Assembly: GCA_002205965.3 (NCBI GenBank)
Contig: NADL03000666.1
Span: 1,178,001 to 1,242,000 of the forward strand
From: Kappaphycus alvarezii
Taxonomy: Eukaryota > Rhodophyta > Florideophyceae > Gigartinales > Solieriaceae
Length of the DNA: 64,000 bases
Direction: 5' to 3'
In this document: positions 1 to 13,900 of the stretch, one piece after another
Layout: every line of letters begins with the position of its first letter
How positions within the stretch are numbered: the stretch's first letter is position 1
Made by a program: the position numbers and the translations under genes
Notes under the pieces: model-generated
Told to the model about the DNA's origin: nothing
Databases searched by the model: none
What the model saw: the letters and a program-made list of their open reading frames with translations, nothing else

Positions 1-18
1 TTTACTTTAATCGAACGT

Positions 19-806
19 ATGTTGGTGTTCTTTAGAATGGTGGGTTGTTGTCCAACACATGTGCCATTGCCTCCGGGAACTAATTTGATTTTGTTGGGAA
101 CTACACGTGAGGGGGAGTGCCAAGAGATAGACGAAACTCCATACCAACAACTGATTGGTTGGTTACTTCACCTCTCAAATACCACGCGCCCCGACATTGC
201 ATATGCGACGCGGTATTTATCCCGTTTTATGAATAAGCCTACTATACCGATTTTGATTGCGGCAATGATCGTATTGCGGCACCTAAAGGCAACTAAGAAG
301 ATTAGAGGTGCCTCCTATAGGAAAACTGATAATAATTGTGTAGGCTTTTCGGGTACAGTGACTCAGATTAGGATCAAGGGAGACCAACCCGTAAGTCGAT
401 AAGTGGTACGTGTTCATGCTTTCTGGAGGCCCTATCAGTTGGAGTAGAAAACTGCAGACATGTCTTGCGCAGAGCTGCGCTGAACCAGAGTATGTAGATT
501 TGGTTTATGCAGAACGGGAAGTTTTGTAGCTTCAAAAATTTGAGCCTGCCCTTGAGGTCACTCAATCAACAAAATTTGTCATCAACGAGAATATTAATGG
601 CTGCATTGAACTCCCTGAGAATGGCTTTGTTAACGACCGCTCAGAGCATATAAATCTAAAATACTAAATGATTATCGACTACGTGAAGAAAGGCAACATT
701 GTCTTGTGCTACACCCCTATATCTGAAATGATCACCGACCTGATGACCAAGCCGTTGGCACGGAATTTGTTCACTACTTTCGACAAGAAACTCGGTATGC
801 AGTAAA
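19..806 (+). pseudogene. Ty1/copia pol, C-terminal RT and RNase H (decayed)
   Basis: This is the 3' part of a copia polyprotein. The motif TRPDIAYATRYLSRFM (about 180-230) and the following RHLKAT match the region joining RT and RNase H in copia elements. Further on, broken by frame changes, SAEAEYV-like, LCYAEREVLWLQ-like, VNDRSKHINLKYH-like and KGNIVLCYTP stretches can be followed to a stop near 805, in the usual RNase H order. An open frame covers only 19-402; beyond it stops and frameshifts are common. The element enters from the left edge, so its 5' part lies outside. It is followed directly by a purine tract and LTR-like start. Family assignment is firm; the copy is clearly dead. Confidence 0.85.
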
Positions 807-822
807 TTTGTAGGACTGACTT

Positions 823-960
823 CGAGGGAGGGTTTTGATGTATTTGGAGAGCAAATATATCCTCTACGCAATTGTCATGAATTATGACATAAGTGTATGA
901 CACGTAATTATTATGAGTGAATTTATTTTAGTCTCTGTTCGTCATTTGGGAATTCCCTGA
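823..960 (+). repeat. copia polypurine tract and start of 3' LTR
   Basis: A purine run GAGGGAGGG (823-831) lies just after the end of copia RNase H and is followed by TGATGTATTTGG (from 836), the expected order of polypurine tract then 3' LTR. A TATATCC stretch lies inside. I could not place the LTR end. Confidence 0.5.
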
Positions 961-1273
961 TTAACAGATGGGTCAGGTAGACAACAATGTGTGAGGAAAC
1001 ACACTATGGACTCCGATTCTATGCTTAAGCCTAGCCTTGAAGACAGACAATAGATATGTGCAACTAAGAGAGTTATCATCAATTATAAAGAAGCTATAAA
1101 ATTAGCCGTGAATATCGAGAGCCATGAGGTGGACCTAAGCTTGAATGGTAGAAAAAAGACTAGCGTAGCGATGGTTCTTGAGAAAATTCTTGCCTATCGT
1201 GGCCACTACGGAATTATTGGCCAACGAGAAAAGTGGGCGGGATTTTTAAGGGCTAACAAAAAGATGTTGATGG

Positions 1274-2707
1274 TGATAAGGTAAAAATGACGCCTACGGA
1301 AAAGGTAGACACTGAATACTCGAGCTAAGAGTCGTTGCGAGCGACTAAAGTGCTAAAGTAGGCGTTAATGGGCGATTAAGAGGAGTGGGATTGAATTCTG
1401 AGAGACTGCTCTAGTAACTAGCTCTAACTCTAAACGATTAACATCTGTCACCTCGCTTAGAGGCTAGGTAACTAATTGAAGGTTTTCGTTTGAAGTTGAC
1501 TTCCCAAGTTTCTTTCCGTCTCATAGAGGAAAAAACTTTACTTAGCATATATAGACTTTTTTCCAAACTAAAATCTCTATAAAAAATTTTAGAAGCACCA
1601 GAAAAAAGGAAAAGCTTGCATGTGGGCGCAATGCGCTCGACAGAAAATATTTGAAAGAAACTAAATGAGTCTACTTTTCAAAATCTTCATGCTCCTGGTC
1701 AGAACCTAGCACTTTCCTCAACATATCAGAAGTACCCATGTAGTCCCCACACAAGCCCGTGAATTTTCCACAATTGCCAACCCCTCGGTCCAACGAATAC
1801 TGCTCACCTGAGGCCCCTTCATCCAGGTCCATGACCGGGACCACCTTGCCCAACTAATTCATTCCTTCCGCTCCCATTGAACCCTGTTCGAAATTTCCAT
1901 CGACATCCGGGGACTCTTCATCTTCCTCATGTTCCTCTCCTTTCTCCCGCGACCCGTCCCCGGCCTCCTCTTCTTCCATCTCGTAGACCAGCTCGGGGCC
2001 ACCCACTCCTCGAAGCATACCCTAACTTTACGATCCTCCTCCAGCCCCACCCCACTGGTTTCTTTGCTCTGATCTCCACCAGGTCACGAGAATCGAGCTC
2101 CGTCAGACGTTTCCTGGTTTGACGACGAAGGTAGTCCTCGACGTCAGTTGGGCCCGAAGGGAGTAAAGGAGAGATGGTGATGGAGCAGGGGTGACGGATT
2201 CTGGAAACGGGGGTGCGACAAGGGGGTAGTCGGTGCATGATGGCTGTCAATGGGTGTGTGAATTTTTGATTCTTTGTTCTTGTAGGGACGTGGACAAATT
2301 TTGGACGGTGCTCGAATTGTTTAAATAGCGCCAAACGGCTTAGATTGACAGGCCCGCTGAATTAAAAAAGCAGGCGAAAATTAGTCCTGTACTGTGATTT
2401 ACTGAAAACTGCCTTAAAAAGGGTGATTTGTGGCGAAAATCGTATGTAGAAATATTGGCTGCGGAAAAAGATATTCAGGGACGAGTAAAATCAAATTAAA
2501 GGAAAAGAATAAAGACTTACCATCAAAGGGGAAGACAATCGCCCATTAAAAGAGAAAAGAGAGAAAGAAAAGAGTATAAAAAATGTAAATTTCGTCGCGT
2601 AAGAGAAAAAGTGGAGGGAGAAACGAACGAGAAGGTAGTGAAGAGAGAAAAGTAAAGGGCGGGGATTACTGAAAATAAAGATAGTACTTACAGTTTTTCG
2701 CTCAACA
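1274..2707 (-). mobile_element. Solo LTR (copy 1) of the acidic-ORF gypsy family
   Basis: On the minus strand this unit starts TGTTGAGCGAAAAAC and ends with a decayed form of the family terminus (plus strand TGATAAGG at 1274). It is flanked on both sides by GATGG (1269-1273 and 2708-2712), a perfect 5-base target-site duplication. Inside, in order, are a CTATTTAAAC box, a decayed acidic frame, a TATATATG box (about 1547-1554) and a conserved downstream part including GCGACTAAAGTGCT. This copy is the most diverged of the five LTRs. No internal gypsy sequence is attached, so it is a solo LTR formed by LTR-LTR recombination. Confidence 0.8.
1671..2238 (-). pseudogene. Acidic LTR-encoded protein, subfamily 1, decayed copy
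   Basis: On the minus strand a conserved N-terminal part (VEDYLRRQTRKRL) is followed, in a second frame, by FEEWVAP and an acidic stretch. In a third position comes the conserved end (VVPVMDLDEG, then GLCGDYMGTSDMLRKVLGSD). The same order is seen in the copies at 31.5, 38.7 and 41.5 kb, so this is the same gene broken by at least two frameshifts. The start at 2238 is chosen because an ATG lies there at the position matching the other copies. Function unknown; see the intact-looking copy at 38.7 kb. Confidence 0.7.
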
Positions 2708-2712
2708 GATGG

Positions 2713-4506
2713 CGTGCGGATGACTGGACAGTGCGATATAATGTAGAAGGGTGTCCATGCGGAATCTTTCGTTTGTAGGGGATGTTCCCGACAGAGGAAA
2801 GTGTACCGGTCGTAGGTTGAAGGCCGTTTGTTGGTTGCCGGAGACTGGATGGGACCTTTGGTCGGATCTGTTCGCGTCTGCGGACATATCCCTCCAGCGA
2901 GGGACAATTGGTACCAAGGACATCTAGTGAGTCGCGGAGGAGCGGGTGTTCAGATACTGAGTGCAATCAGCGAAGACACAGTTGCATGCTGGCGAAGATG
3001 GGGTCACTGAAGCGAAGTTTAATAATCATAATCTATACATTGGGATCGACCTGGGGAAAGGTTTGGGGATTTTTACTCTTTGAAGATAAGTTCGATCCAT
3101 CCTAAAGTTTTCCAGACAACCATATTCGAAACAAAAAGGTTTACCGACACGGTAATGGGAGTGAAACTGCTCTCCCTTAAAGGCAATTTTATTTCAACCT
3201 TGGTGCAGGCTCTGGGCTCAGGCAATTACGTGAAATGGAGGGGGAGAACTGCGTGCAATACTCGCGGTTTCGTGCAAGACGTTGGGAGAGAATTCGATAT
3301 CTGAGGGTCATAGAAGTATGACATTAGGCGAGACGTGTGACAGATAGCCAATGGCGTGAGTTATATGCCAAGGATGGAGCCCTATTATTGTAGGATTGCA
3401 AAGACACTGGCCGACTGAATTAACGATGAGGATGAGTTGCGAGTAAAGTTGGGCATGGGAAGCAGATAGGGACGAAGTTAGCCAGCCTTCGAAAGGGAGA
3501 TGTACGGAAGCTCGAACGAGAAGAAAGTTACTCAGCATGGAGCTCTAGAAGGGTAGAGAAGAGACGGGCGCAGTTAAGGTCAGCCCAAGGCCCCTGGAAG
3601 AAAACTTCAAAGTAGCACAGACCCAGCAATCATCGTGGCACCCCAGATGAATAGATCCGGTTGACCCTTGCAGTTCCAGATCGGAAAACTATGAATTGAA
3701 AAAGATTACTTGCATCTGTCTAATTAGACAAACAAAAATCACGCGGCTCGCACCAGCGCATTAACGAAGGAGATTAAAGTCTGCTTGAGGGTCGTTAAGA
3801 TACTTGAGTGCTTCCTACAGTTTCCTGTCCTGCTAGAGTTGTGTGTAAATGAGTGTGAGTCATGCCCCAAGGTGACCAATAGGATATGTAAGAGTGGTAA
3901 TAGCAGTGCAGCTGTTGACCGTGCACAGGAGAGCGGGACGTTGTGGAAATTGAACCAACACGCCTCACTTTTCTGGAAATCAGTGAAAACACTGACATGA
4001 ATAAATATTCGAGAATGAGATTTTCCTCGGCTATTTATTCAAATTCTGAACCATTTGGGTCTGCACTTTAAGTTTTCTTCCAAATTGCTTGTCCTCTCCT
4101 GATCTAAGCTCTTTACTTAACTTGTATAGAATTTTCAGCTGACCCTACAGTATCAAACAAGAATACTAAGTACAATAAAATGCATACAGAGGACACGAAC
4201 AGATGAGAAGAACTAGATGAAAGATATTTCTTCGAGTTTTATATATTGATGACATGCCCTTGGTCTCAATCCATTAGCAAAGAATGGAATAAACGTGGCC
4301 GATATATAGAGTTTTCAGAATCGTACTTGGTATCTCCCAGAACCTTGGCGTTTATTGAAATCAAGTACTGCCAGCATGTCGTAAATTAATAAAGATATTC
4401 ATGATTTGTCGCACTCAACCAAATTGAAAAAATATATTGCAGAATTAGATACTGTACTCAAAGTTGATCCCTTATTCTGATATTTTTTCCTGGTCCTAAT
4501 TGTACA
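2713..4506. other. No gene recognised
   Basis: Flank of the solo LTR. Short open frames occur on both strands (for example 2688-2966 minus, 3308-3538 minus, 3785-4000 plus), but none shows a family I recognise. Base composition is mixed rather than AT-rich, so part of this may be decayed downstream sequence of the LINE whose RT fragment follows on the minus strand. Confidence 0.4.
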
Positions 4507-4944
4507 TCAAATACCAAAAACAGATATGCCAGTACTGTAAGAAAAAGACACAGGAAGGAGGTTGCGGAATCCTTCTAGATAACAATATTTGCGTTTCAGC
4601 TTACCATGAACGGAGCGAAGCCTCCAGAAAGATTCACGTAAAGGAATGAGGAAATATTTTGTTAGCAGTTTGTAAAGGTGCGTGAAAAGAGGATCTCCCT
4701 GAATGGTGCCCTCCCTAGAGAAGAAAGAGTTGATGTCGAAGAGAAAGTGCGATGGAGATCCATAAACAAGGTGCTTGTAACGAGCAATCTGTAGGCCATG
4801 AGAGATGAACTCATGGAAAAAAAAGAACTGTGCAATTCGATTGAACGAATTCGCCAAATCTACCGTAATTAGTGCGTATACGCTGAATGTGATGAAATGA
4901 AATTTAATTCAAAAGGCGTGAGCTATGATTTCAGCACCATTTTT
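4507..4944 (-). pseudogene. Non-LTR reverse transcriptase palm fragment
   Basis: Read on the minus strand, this shows the RT order GAEIIAH, then ALITVDLANSFNRI, then KHLVYGSPSHFLF, then SREGTIQGDPL. In LINE RTs of algae and protists the matching motifs are GAE..VHA, DF.NAFN (motif A with its catalytic Asp), an intervening Y.SPS segment and GVQQGDPL (motif B). One in-frame stop lies before motif A, and motif C was not found. The open part is 116 codons. The flanks, especially 4950-5450, may hold more of the same protein but no motif there is convincing. A dead LINE fragment. Confidence 0.7.
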
Positions 4945-7900
4945 AAAGCCGAAGGGATGCTACAACTGATGGAGTTAGGATGCGCTGGTGCTCGACAACC
5001 ACAATTATGTGAGCGACGAAAATACGGAAGAGAACACGTATGGATAATAGGAGAAGATATCGCTTCACCTTGGAAATCTGTAACCGAAACCAGAGAGGGC
5101 GCGGCGAACCAAGGTTAATAGGAGACGAGGATATCACCATTGGTCAGCATGTTAAGAATTGAAGTGAGGTAGGCGAAAGCGGTGGCGAATAGCTAGCAAC
5201 AGCAGGGTATCTGAAAAGAAGAGAGAGGGTGGCGGGTGAATTCCGTCGGGTCAGGTGCAGGGTGAAAAGGTAATTTGAAGAGAGCACAGCGGATACTAGA
5301 CTTATTAAAGAGGAGGCGAGAGAAGGAAGGAGCATGGTAGGGGATTATACGGGGTGGCAGGGTCAAGTTAAATGGCATGGATGGCAGGAGGTGTCTCGGT
5401 GGAAGTAAGAACAGGTGGGTCGATGTGGAGGAGAACTTATACGGCCTTAGCAATATTTACGCCACAAAAAAGGCCCCGAGAGCGTTGAGTTGGGAGAGAG
5501 CAAGGAAGAGAGTGAGGTCGAGCATTGATGAATGAGCCAAAACGTTTCCAGGCAGCTTTTTCATTAATCCTCCAACATAGCTACCGTGAAAAGCCTTAAA
5601 CATAAGGTTGAAAAGAAGAAAAGGCGGACTAGGAGCGTTTTATGGTTTCTTGTATACTATTGTAGCGGAGGACAAGCTCTGAGACTGAAAAATCTCGCAA
5701 CTTCCTCTGAGCGTCTGGACTGGGACCGTCTGGAGACAAAGCGGTAGAATAATTTGTAGTAGATGCCGTAGAAAGCTGCGAGGATACAGTCAGGAAGTTT
5801 GAGGGAGATAAAGGTGGATATTGCAGAGCATAAGCTTTGATTGAATTCGTTTTATTTAGAGTTTAGCCATCTTATTGCTTCAGAACGTGGAAATAAACCT
5901 CATTCTGAGTTTTATTCACTTCTGAAAAGTGCATCATACTTTGATATCCATAATACAGCTTTTATGGCAAATAATCGCAAAAAGGATAAATTCCGACAGG
6001 TATACGTAGCAATTCCGGCGGCTGAGCGATATATTCTCTGCAGTCACTTCATACATATACATTAAAAGGTATCCACACCCCGTCTGACAGTGTCTCGTGG
6101 AAGAAACTTATAATATCCTACCCTTGGAAAATAGGATACATTTGGGGTGAGTTCGTGCCTGAATGAACTTACGCTTGCTCTCCTTAAAAATTGAGAGGCC
6201 ATTTTTTGCCTGAAAGTTTTATATTAATGGTTAAAAGATTACAAGCTCTCTGTGAACTGAATAAGATTGATTTATATAACATGTTAGAAAGTTTGCTCGT
6301 TTTGACAAGAAGGGAGAAGAATTGGCCGTAAGGATGAGGAAAACAGGGAACGCGAAAGGAATGATTTTCTCACAAAACGGGAGAAATTTTTTCTACAATA
6401 TAATAATGAAGAGCGCAATTAGATCCTGATCGTGGCGAGTCTTTGAAATCTCAGAGCTTCTCCCTTTACAAGCCTCTGAGTGTGGATACTAAAAAATAAA
6501 AAGACTTTTGTCTGCGACGCAATCAAATAAAGAATATCTAAAATTCTCTTTTAAAGTAAATTGCGGGGCAGATGTATCCACTTGCGGAAAAATTATATTG
6601 GGAAATTATTGTTTCCTTATTTACCTTTTCCGAAGAAAGCAAAGCTAGAACGCTGACAAAAAGAAAACAATCAAAATACAGTACCTGAATATAGCGCTTT
6701 ACATACTATGAGATAATATGCAACCTTCAAATAAACTGATAAATAGATGCTCAGAAAAAAATAGAAATTTAAAGTGTGAATAAGATAAACAAAAAATTGA
6801 ATGGAGATATTATTTTTGTCTTTTCGATCAGTCTCAACTGAACTACCAAAATGAAAAAATTTTGCAAGTTGACGTTCCTCCGTCGGAGATGATTATAATT
6901 TTGTACGAAACATAATTGGACTGTACTTGGGTAAAGAAAAGTAGAAAATAAATTAGCCTAAATAATTTAGTAACGTATTTATCGATGATGAAACGAAATG
7001 TTTATTTTTTCAAGTGAAATAGTTCTAATTGCTATAAAAGAGTAAATAGTTAAAAGAATAATTGAACACAAAAAGTTGTGTTCATTTAAGTATCTGTAAC
7101 AAATAAACACAGATAACTAGCTTTTTTGAAAGGTCAGTGTAATATTTTCGAAAATTAAACGTCAAGAGAAATATTGGAATCATGAAAAACTAAAAATTTG
7201 AACTAAGAATAGTATCCGATCCTCACACTAAAAAAACTCAATTTTTTGGGCTTTCAAATACCGCACAAATATCTGACGTATATTAAAATTTGCTAACTGA
7301 GAAAATGATTGATACTTTCTTTGCAGGGCTGTAACGAAGTTAGACAAGATAATCCACTTCTCAGTAACGCGAGAAAAGAAAATTTCGGTATATTTATGAC
7401 TATTGATGACTAAGAAGAAGACTCATTGCCATAATTTGTTACTAAAGAAGTAAATAATGCTCTCTGAGTTCAGAGATTTTTGGAACAACCACATAATTAG
7501 TACAAAACGAGTTTCAAGGCTAGCATTTAAGACTTTTCTCTAACTCCATCAATTTACCATAAACTTGAATGGAAAAGAGCAGGAAAAGCAATTTTGGCTT
7601 CATTTATATCTTTCAGGAATAACTTCGAGCTAGGCTGCAAAAATTTGTATATTTACTGATAAATGGTAACCCAAATCTAAGTCTATCTCCATACAAAGGC
7701 CAGATTCCATGTTGGAAAAAATGTGATCTTACAGAATAAGGATCTCATTAGCGAGTATAATAACGCCCAATGATGTACTTTTCATGTGATATTGTATCAA
7801 TTTGAGGATCTATATTAAATTTAAAAACTTGTCTTGAAACAGGAATTCCAACAGTTCAATAACATAATTATGGAAACGTCATTAAAAAGTTTCCTCTGGA

Positions 7901-10900
7901 ATTAAAAAATGGAAAATGTAAAATTTCTGTTACGATCTTACGGCTTTTAATGCTCTTATTTCGTCAAGACGTATAAATAAATTAACTGCAGAAATGGGTA
8001 TCTTCTTAGAATTTGACATTTGAAATTATTTTATTTTTAAAAAGAACGATGATTATTATAAGCTCTTTTCTATTTACTTTAGGTATTCAGAGGAAGAAAA
8101 GATGTTTATCTAACCAAGAAGGTACTGTTTCTTTCACAAAGAGCTTCAGAGAATAGCTTGACGCGGTTAAAGGACTACAGTCTCGTCAATAATCACTAAT
8201 AGTACGTTTTACAGATGTAAAACTGGCATTTATACCTTACGGACAACTCTAATTAAAAAAAGGTTATTGGAAAACATAAAAAAGTTTTTTGATGCCTAAA
8301 AAGCTCTTCCTTTTTTTAAAATTGTATTAATAACAATTCATTTAATGAAGAATTCATCTTGTCAAAATACATTCTGGAGTTCTTGCAAACATTCATATTT
8401 TTCCTTTTCAGTAAAAAATGATGTCGGAAAAAACTGTTAATAGCATAAATTTCAAAAGTACGACGCCGAAATGCAGGCATTAATCATTTTTCTATGAATT
8501 TATTCACATGAACTTTGATGAAAAGCGATTATGATGGAAATAAGGACCATATTGATAATTAAACTTCGAGAGATCATTTCTGAAAACAATATGATTTACA
8601 AAACGATTTTTCAGGTTTTATGGCGACATAGTTTACAAATTGTCAAAAATTTTTATATTGCTTTGTGACTTATCGTGAAATATCATTAAATATTGAGAAA
8701 AAATTAACATATCGTTGTAGAAAAACAGTCAAAACAAATGGTATTGGACGATAAGTGTCCGGGCAAGAAAGTATTACGTCATGGGATTAGGGGACAGCAA
8801 TGGAAAGCGTGTAATACGTCTATATATCGAAGAAGATCTGTGGAATAGTAATTGTAATGAAGAAACCATAAGGATGTGATGCAGATTAGTGTAACTCATG
8901 GAGCACGATGGAAGTTTCTAGAAACCAATGGAATCGTTCCGAGTACACATGAGTTCACATGTTGAAAGTCAGGCTGAGTCTTCTGAAGTATCGGAAGTAC
9001 ATATGAGGAAAATTTTATCTGCTAGATAACGCTTGGATAGAATTAAATAAAGCAAGTCAACTCGTACGTATATACGAGGCACTAAGACGCCTTCACCGCA
9101 CTGCCATAGTGCATCAAATAGAATTTTTGATGGTTGCGACAAAAATAAATTTAGACATTCTCATTGTTTCCATTAAAGGTGGGAAGTACGTAATGAAAAT
9201 AAAGGAAAAATAAGTATTTCGATATTTCAGATTTTATTTCAGATTTGGGGATACTTAAGCAAAAAGACTACCCTGGATCAATCAAAATTACTAAAGTTAT
9301 CTTTAAAATCGAAGAACTGCTGTAATGGAAACTTACTGGAATTATGCAAATCCAATACACAAATTGGGAAGTTATTCTTTCAAACAATGTTGCGTCTCTG
9401 TCCTTTCTTATACCAAATGGCTGTTTTGTTCTAGTTATTCTTTCGGATATCACGCAGTAAATGTTAGGTATTTGTTTACTGAAGGTTATTTGTAGCAGAT
9501 AAAAGATATTTAGCTGTTTTCACGTCCATGATAGTGAGTAGTCCAGAAAATCCGAAGGAAACGTTCTTGTACTGAAATTTACACTTACCGGCCACAAAGT
9601 GTTTCGCAATGAAGGGATAAAAACTTGAGGAACCATATTTCTTGAAAAGAATAACATATCTGTGATAGCAAGGAATTATAGACCCACTATGACTTTATGG
9701 GGTAATAAAAGAGGAGTTTGTGGTAATTAATGTTCAAAGTGACGTGTCTGAGGTTTGTCCTATTCAAGAAACTGCTAATGGGAACTTCTATTTGAAACGT
9801 TCTAGTAAGAAAATTAACCATGAATCGATATGGTATAGACAGCCGAGATATAATTTCTAATTTATTTTACATTTTTAGCGAAAAAGGTCCTCGATAGACA
9901 TGGCACCTGTTTTGCGAAGGAAAAAGTTCTATGTTTGCGTCAAAAACATCTCCTTCAAAACTTTTCGGGTCTAAACGGATCTGATATGGCTTGAAAGAGC
10001 TGCATCACGAATACTATCAGCTCCCCTAGCGGTGAGGATAGTACCTTGCCACGAAGGGGGAGCCTTATAAAGTTCTTAATCATAAAAATTTGCAAGGTAA
10101 GCCATCTTTTTTTCCAATACTGTGCTTTAAATTATTACAACTCTACCGCACTAGACGCGCGTAACGCCCTGTCACAGAAATTGAAATTTGCACTTTTTGC
10201 AGTTTCAAGTATCGATCCTAATATTTTCGTAGCATAGAGAGGGCCCAGAACCAATTTTTTATTTTCTATGACCCTCTCGGAGGCAAAAGCAATGTCCTTC
10301 TCCTGATCGAAAATAGTAATTATATATGTAACTTCCAGTATAGTATTAAAATTTCAAGCATTAAATACCTCTGTCAATTTTTCTAAACAATAAGGACCAA
10401 CAGTATGTGCAAAGCAAAAGGCAAGAGAAGGATATTGCTATCGCAGCCAAGTATCTCAAAATTAGTTCCATAGGATCTCTTCCCTTCATCATCGTATTTT
10501 CCTGTATTCGCGGTGCATTTTCCACTTAGTCTTACAAAATTCTGCTTAACTGATAAAAAACAGTAATCTACCCTGGTATATCCCCTCATCTTCTTTTTTA
10601 TGAAAATTCACATTATTTTCATGAAATATTCCTTCCTGAGACGAAGATAAATTTAGAGTGAATAAATTTGGCAACTTTCACCCGTTGCATCTTTATTTGG
10701 TCCCCGGTAAGGAAGTTTATTCTAACTTTGCGACTTTCATGTTGTAGTGGATCTACATAGGCTTCCAATAAAGCCCTATGAAACGCACTTTTGGCATCTT
10801 AACAACTTTCAAGTTACATTTACACTGTTGTGTGGTATTGGTATGAAGGCTACAAACGGCCAAATGATTTGGGCTTCAATAAGTTTGCTACTTCAGCAAT

Positions 10901-13900
10901 TGTATTTCAGGATTCTGGGTAAATTAATGGACAATTTCACAGGCAGTCTGATTGGAGGTGTAAAAACCACCAAATAGTTCCTTACTTTTCTTCCTGCACA
11001 TCAAGAAGCCGTCCTGAAAGTTTTTTTTTTGGTGTGTCGTTTACTTTCATCTACCATGACGTTGTTTCCAGTCAAAATTTTATGGTTTTGCATTTTCCAT
11101 TTCCTATAAAATTCACTATGAGTCTCGATTGTGTATCATAATCACCCATTTACATTTTTTTCTACTTTTAATCCCTAAAAACACCGAGACTGGTTGTGTC
11201 AGCTCTAATAAGCCCTTCAAATTGCCATACGCCCCTGAGAATAATTCCATCTGACAATCTAACTACCACTAACAGAGTTGGCTTTTAAAAAAGAACGCGT
11301 ACTACTTTATGTCATAGTGTAGCTCTATTTTTCTCCAGTTTACCCTTCTTTTTGATTTCGTTTTGATCTTCCGGGGGTTTGAAAATTTCTGAGTTACTAG
11401 GCTGTGAAAGCTTCTCACGTTGAGGTGTGGTGGGGTCTCTGCTTTTACTAATACATAGTCAGAGTGAAATCAATTATCCTCTATTACCACCATAATATAC
11501 AAGCCCATCTAAAATCTGTTGGATGCAAGCGGAACGCGGTCATCGTAATCACCGGTAGGCCCGTATTTCTCGAGGAGTCCCTATCTTCTTAGTCTCTTCC
11601 AGAAGAATATTGCACACCATGATTTTTTTCATCAAGTAGATACCCCATGGAGTAACCTTGATCTTCACCAAATGCGTCAGTTCCAATGCCTCCGTATTCA
11701 CTTGGCGTATACCAAAAATCGCAACCCCGCGTCTCTGTGCCTCTCTTACTACCCTATTTTGGCTCCCGTCATCAATAAAGTCCTCCATTACCACTACCAT
11801 CAAGGTTTTCACTCCCTATCAGATTATGAACTGATCTACCGCATTCTATGTTATCAGACTGCCATTTCAGCATTTGTAATATGAATCTCTACCTGCTTCT
11901 CGTTGCCATCAGAAGCTGTTTAATTCCCCTCATCTCGTGCGCAAATCTCTGGGCTTGGACTTTCTGCAACTCCATGGAAAGATTTTAATATATTTCTTCA
12001 TACTTTATTTGCATTAAATCATCCTCAAAATTTTTTTGAAACACTCTCCATCATTTTGCAGACCTCTACCCCTGCGCTGAAACATGATAATAGACCTTTG
12101 CATTCTTACATCTCCTTTTTCAACCATATATTCTTACTACTGATCATAGTATCCAAGAAATTGCCTTCTTCCAAGTGTCTATATGAGCACTTATTATCTA
12201 ACAATACCTTCAAACTCGAAAATCTATGCTTCTCGAAGTCCCCAGAAGCGAATTCATTTCCCAACTGCTATGTACTTCTTGAAAGAATCTTTGGACACTA
12301 CATGCATGCTTCTTGTCATTTACTGAACTCCAGGGGAGTTTGTCGGGGTGAACCAGTATCTATATATGTCGGAGTTGTAGCAAAATTTGGGCACCGTGGG
12401 GCGGTCTATCTGTTTGGCGATACTGGTTGGTTCCGTGAGGTATACAACAAAGAGGGGTAAAATGTGCTTTCACTCTTTCCGAAATTTCGAAAGGTTTTGC
12501 CCCTATTCAAGTTTAATGTTCACATATTGTACTTAAAATATCTAGTAGTTTCGAAGATGGCGTAAAATACACCGTTTGCATTTTAGAAAGGAATTTTTGC
12601 GGTTGTGATATTCGTGAAAATCTACAACTTCCTAAAGAACTGAAAAAGCTCGTGGAAATTTTTAACTTGGGTGTTTGTGAAATATTCTGAAAAGGAGACT
12701 GTGTTAGCGGAACCTGAAAATCACTGTGATTCGTCATGCAAATAATTAGATGGCCTTTTCATTACTGTAAATATTTTTTGCGAATTGCATTACAATTATG
12801 GTTAATATTTTTTCTCTGTAGTAGACATTTGTTACCTCTGAAAATGTTTCCATTGGCTATCTTCGCTGTTCATTTAAAGTAAAGCCTGATTTCAACTATT
12901 AAATTGGCAAATATACATTGTGAATTTTATAGTTATGTATTTTCAGTTCTAGACTTAATTTCTACACCAAAGTCGCTTGCAAATTATATTAAGAATTTCT
13001 CAACTCACCATATTTATATGAATGTTGCCTAATATTCACCACTTTATATTTTATATTATCATTTTCACATTTTCAACGAAATATTTTCAATTTAATATAC
13101 AGTTCCGTGCGGAAAAAGAATTCATCGCCATGAGATAATTTATTTATCCCGAAAAGAATCAGGCTGTGCATAAAAATTGAGTAAACGTCGTTTACATCAT
13201 TTTCAAGAAAAAAATGTACTTTCAATTATTTCAACCTATATATATATTTAAAACACGGTAAAAAGCCAGGTAGCTTCTGTGGAGTCATGAAAATAATTAT
13301 TGGCAATTACCTCTTGTTTTAATCGACATATAATCAATCAGACTGATATGAATCAACTGCTGCTGCGAAGTGTGGATATTATCAACCATTGTTAAGTGTC
13401 TGCGAATGCAATTTTTTTTGAGGAAAATACGAAAAATACGGGAGTAGTCTGTCAACGTTCTAGAATGAATGGGTGAAGCAATATAAATTCTTGGCAATCT
13501 GTGTCCTAAGCGCACTTGTATTTTCAAAATACGGACTTTGTGCATACCACGAACTAATCTCTCATACTATACTGTCTGCTCAGTGCAACAAGTTGATTCT
13601 GTTCTGTATTACTGTTTTTGATTACAAAGTTCTGGAAACTAGGTGCTGAATAATTTCAAACATTTTCGATGAAAGAGTTTCCCGTTATATTTTTTGCACG
13701 GCTTCAACAATGGCCTTTTAAGAAATATTGTCAGGTAGCTCGCATAATTCATATTAAATTCATTTAAGGCACTTAAACTAAATTAAACTAAAATATTAAT
13801 CTGTTGGTTTTATAAAAATTTTCTCAGATACCAGGAAGGTGTTTTAAGGTACTTCCGCATTTAAAAATGTGGTTTACGGATAAAATATTTTTGATTTTAA

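Noticed and set aside
2460-2690. GTAAGT and TTTCCGCAG signals on the minus strand suggesting two short introns.
   Set aside because: The region lies inside the U3 part of the solo LTR defined by the GATGG duplication; no coding exons flank the signals.
8730-9120. GC-richer island with TATATATCG that could be a solo LTR.
   Set aside because: No second copy, no clear TG...CA ends and no flanking duplication could be found; left as a remark only.
12056-12460. A 134-codon frame with a hydrophobic segment in AT-rich DNA.
   Set aside because: No homologous pattern, no conserved neighbour, and length is not surprising for a 10-kb stretch.
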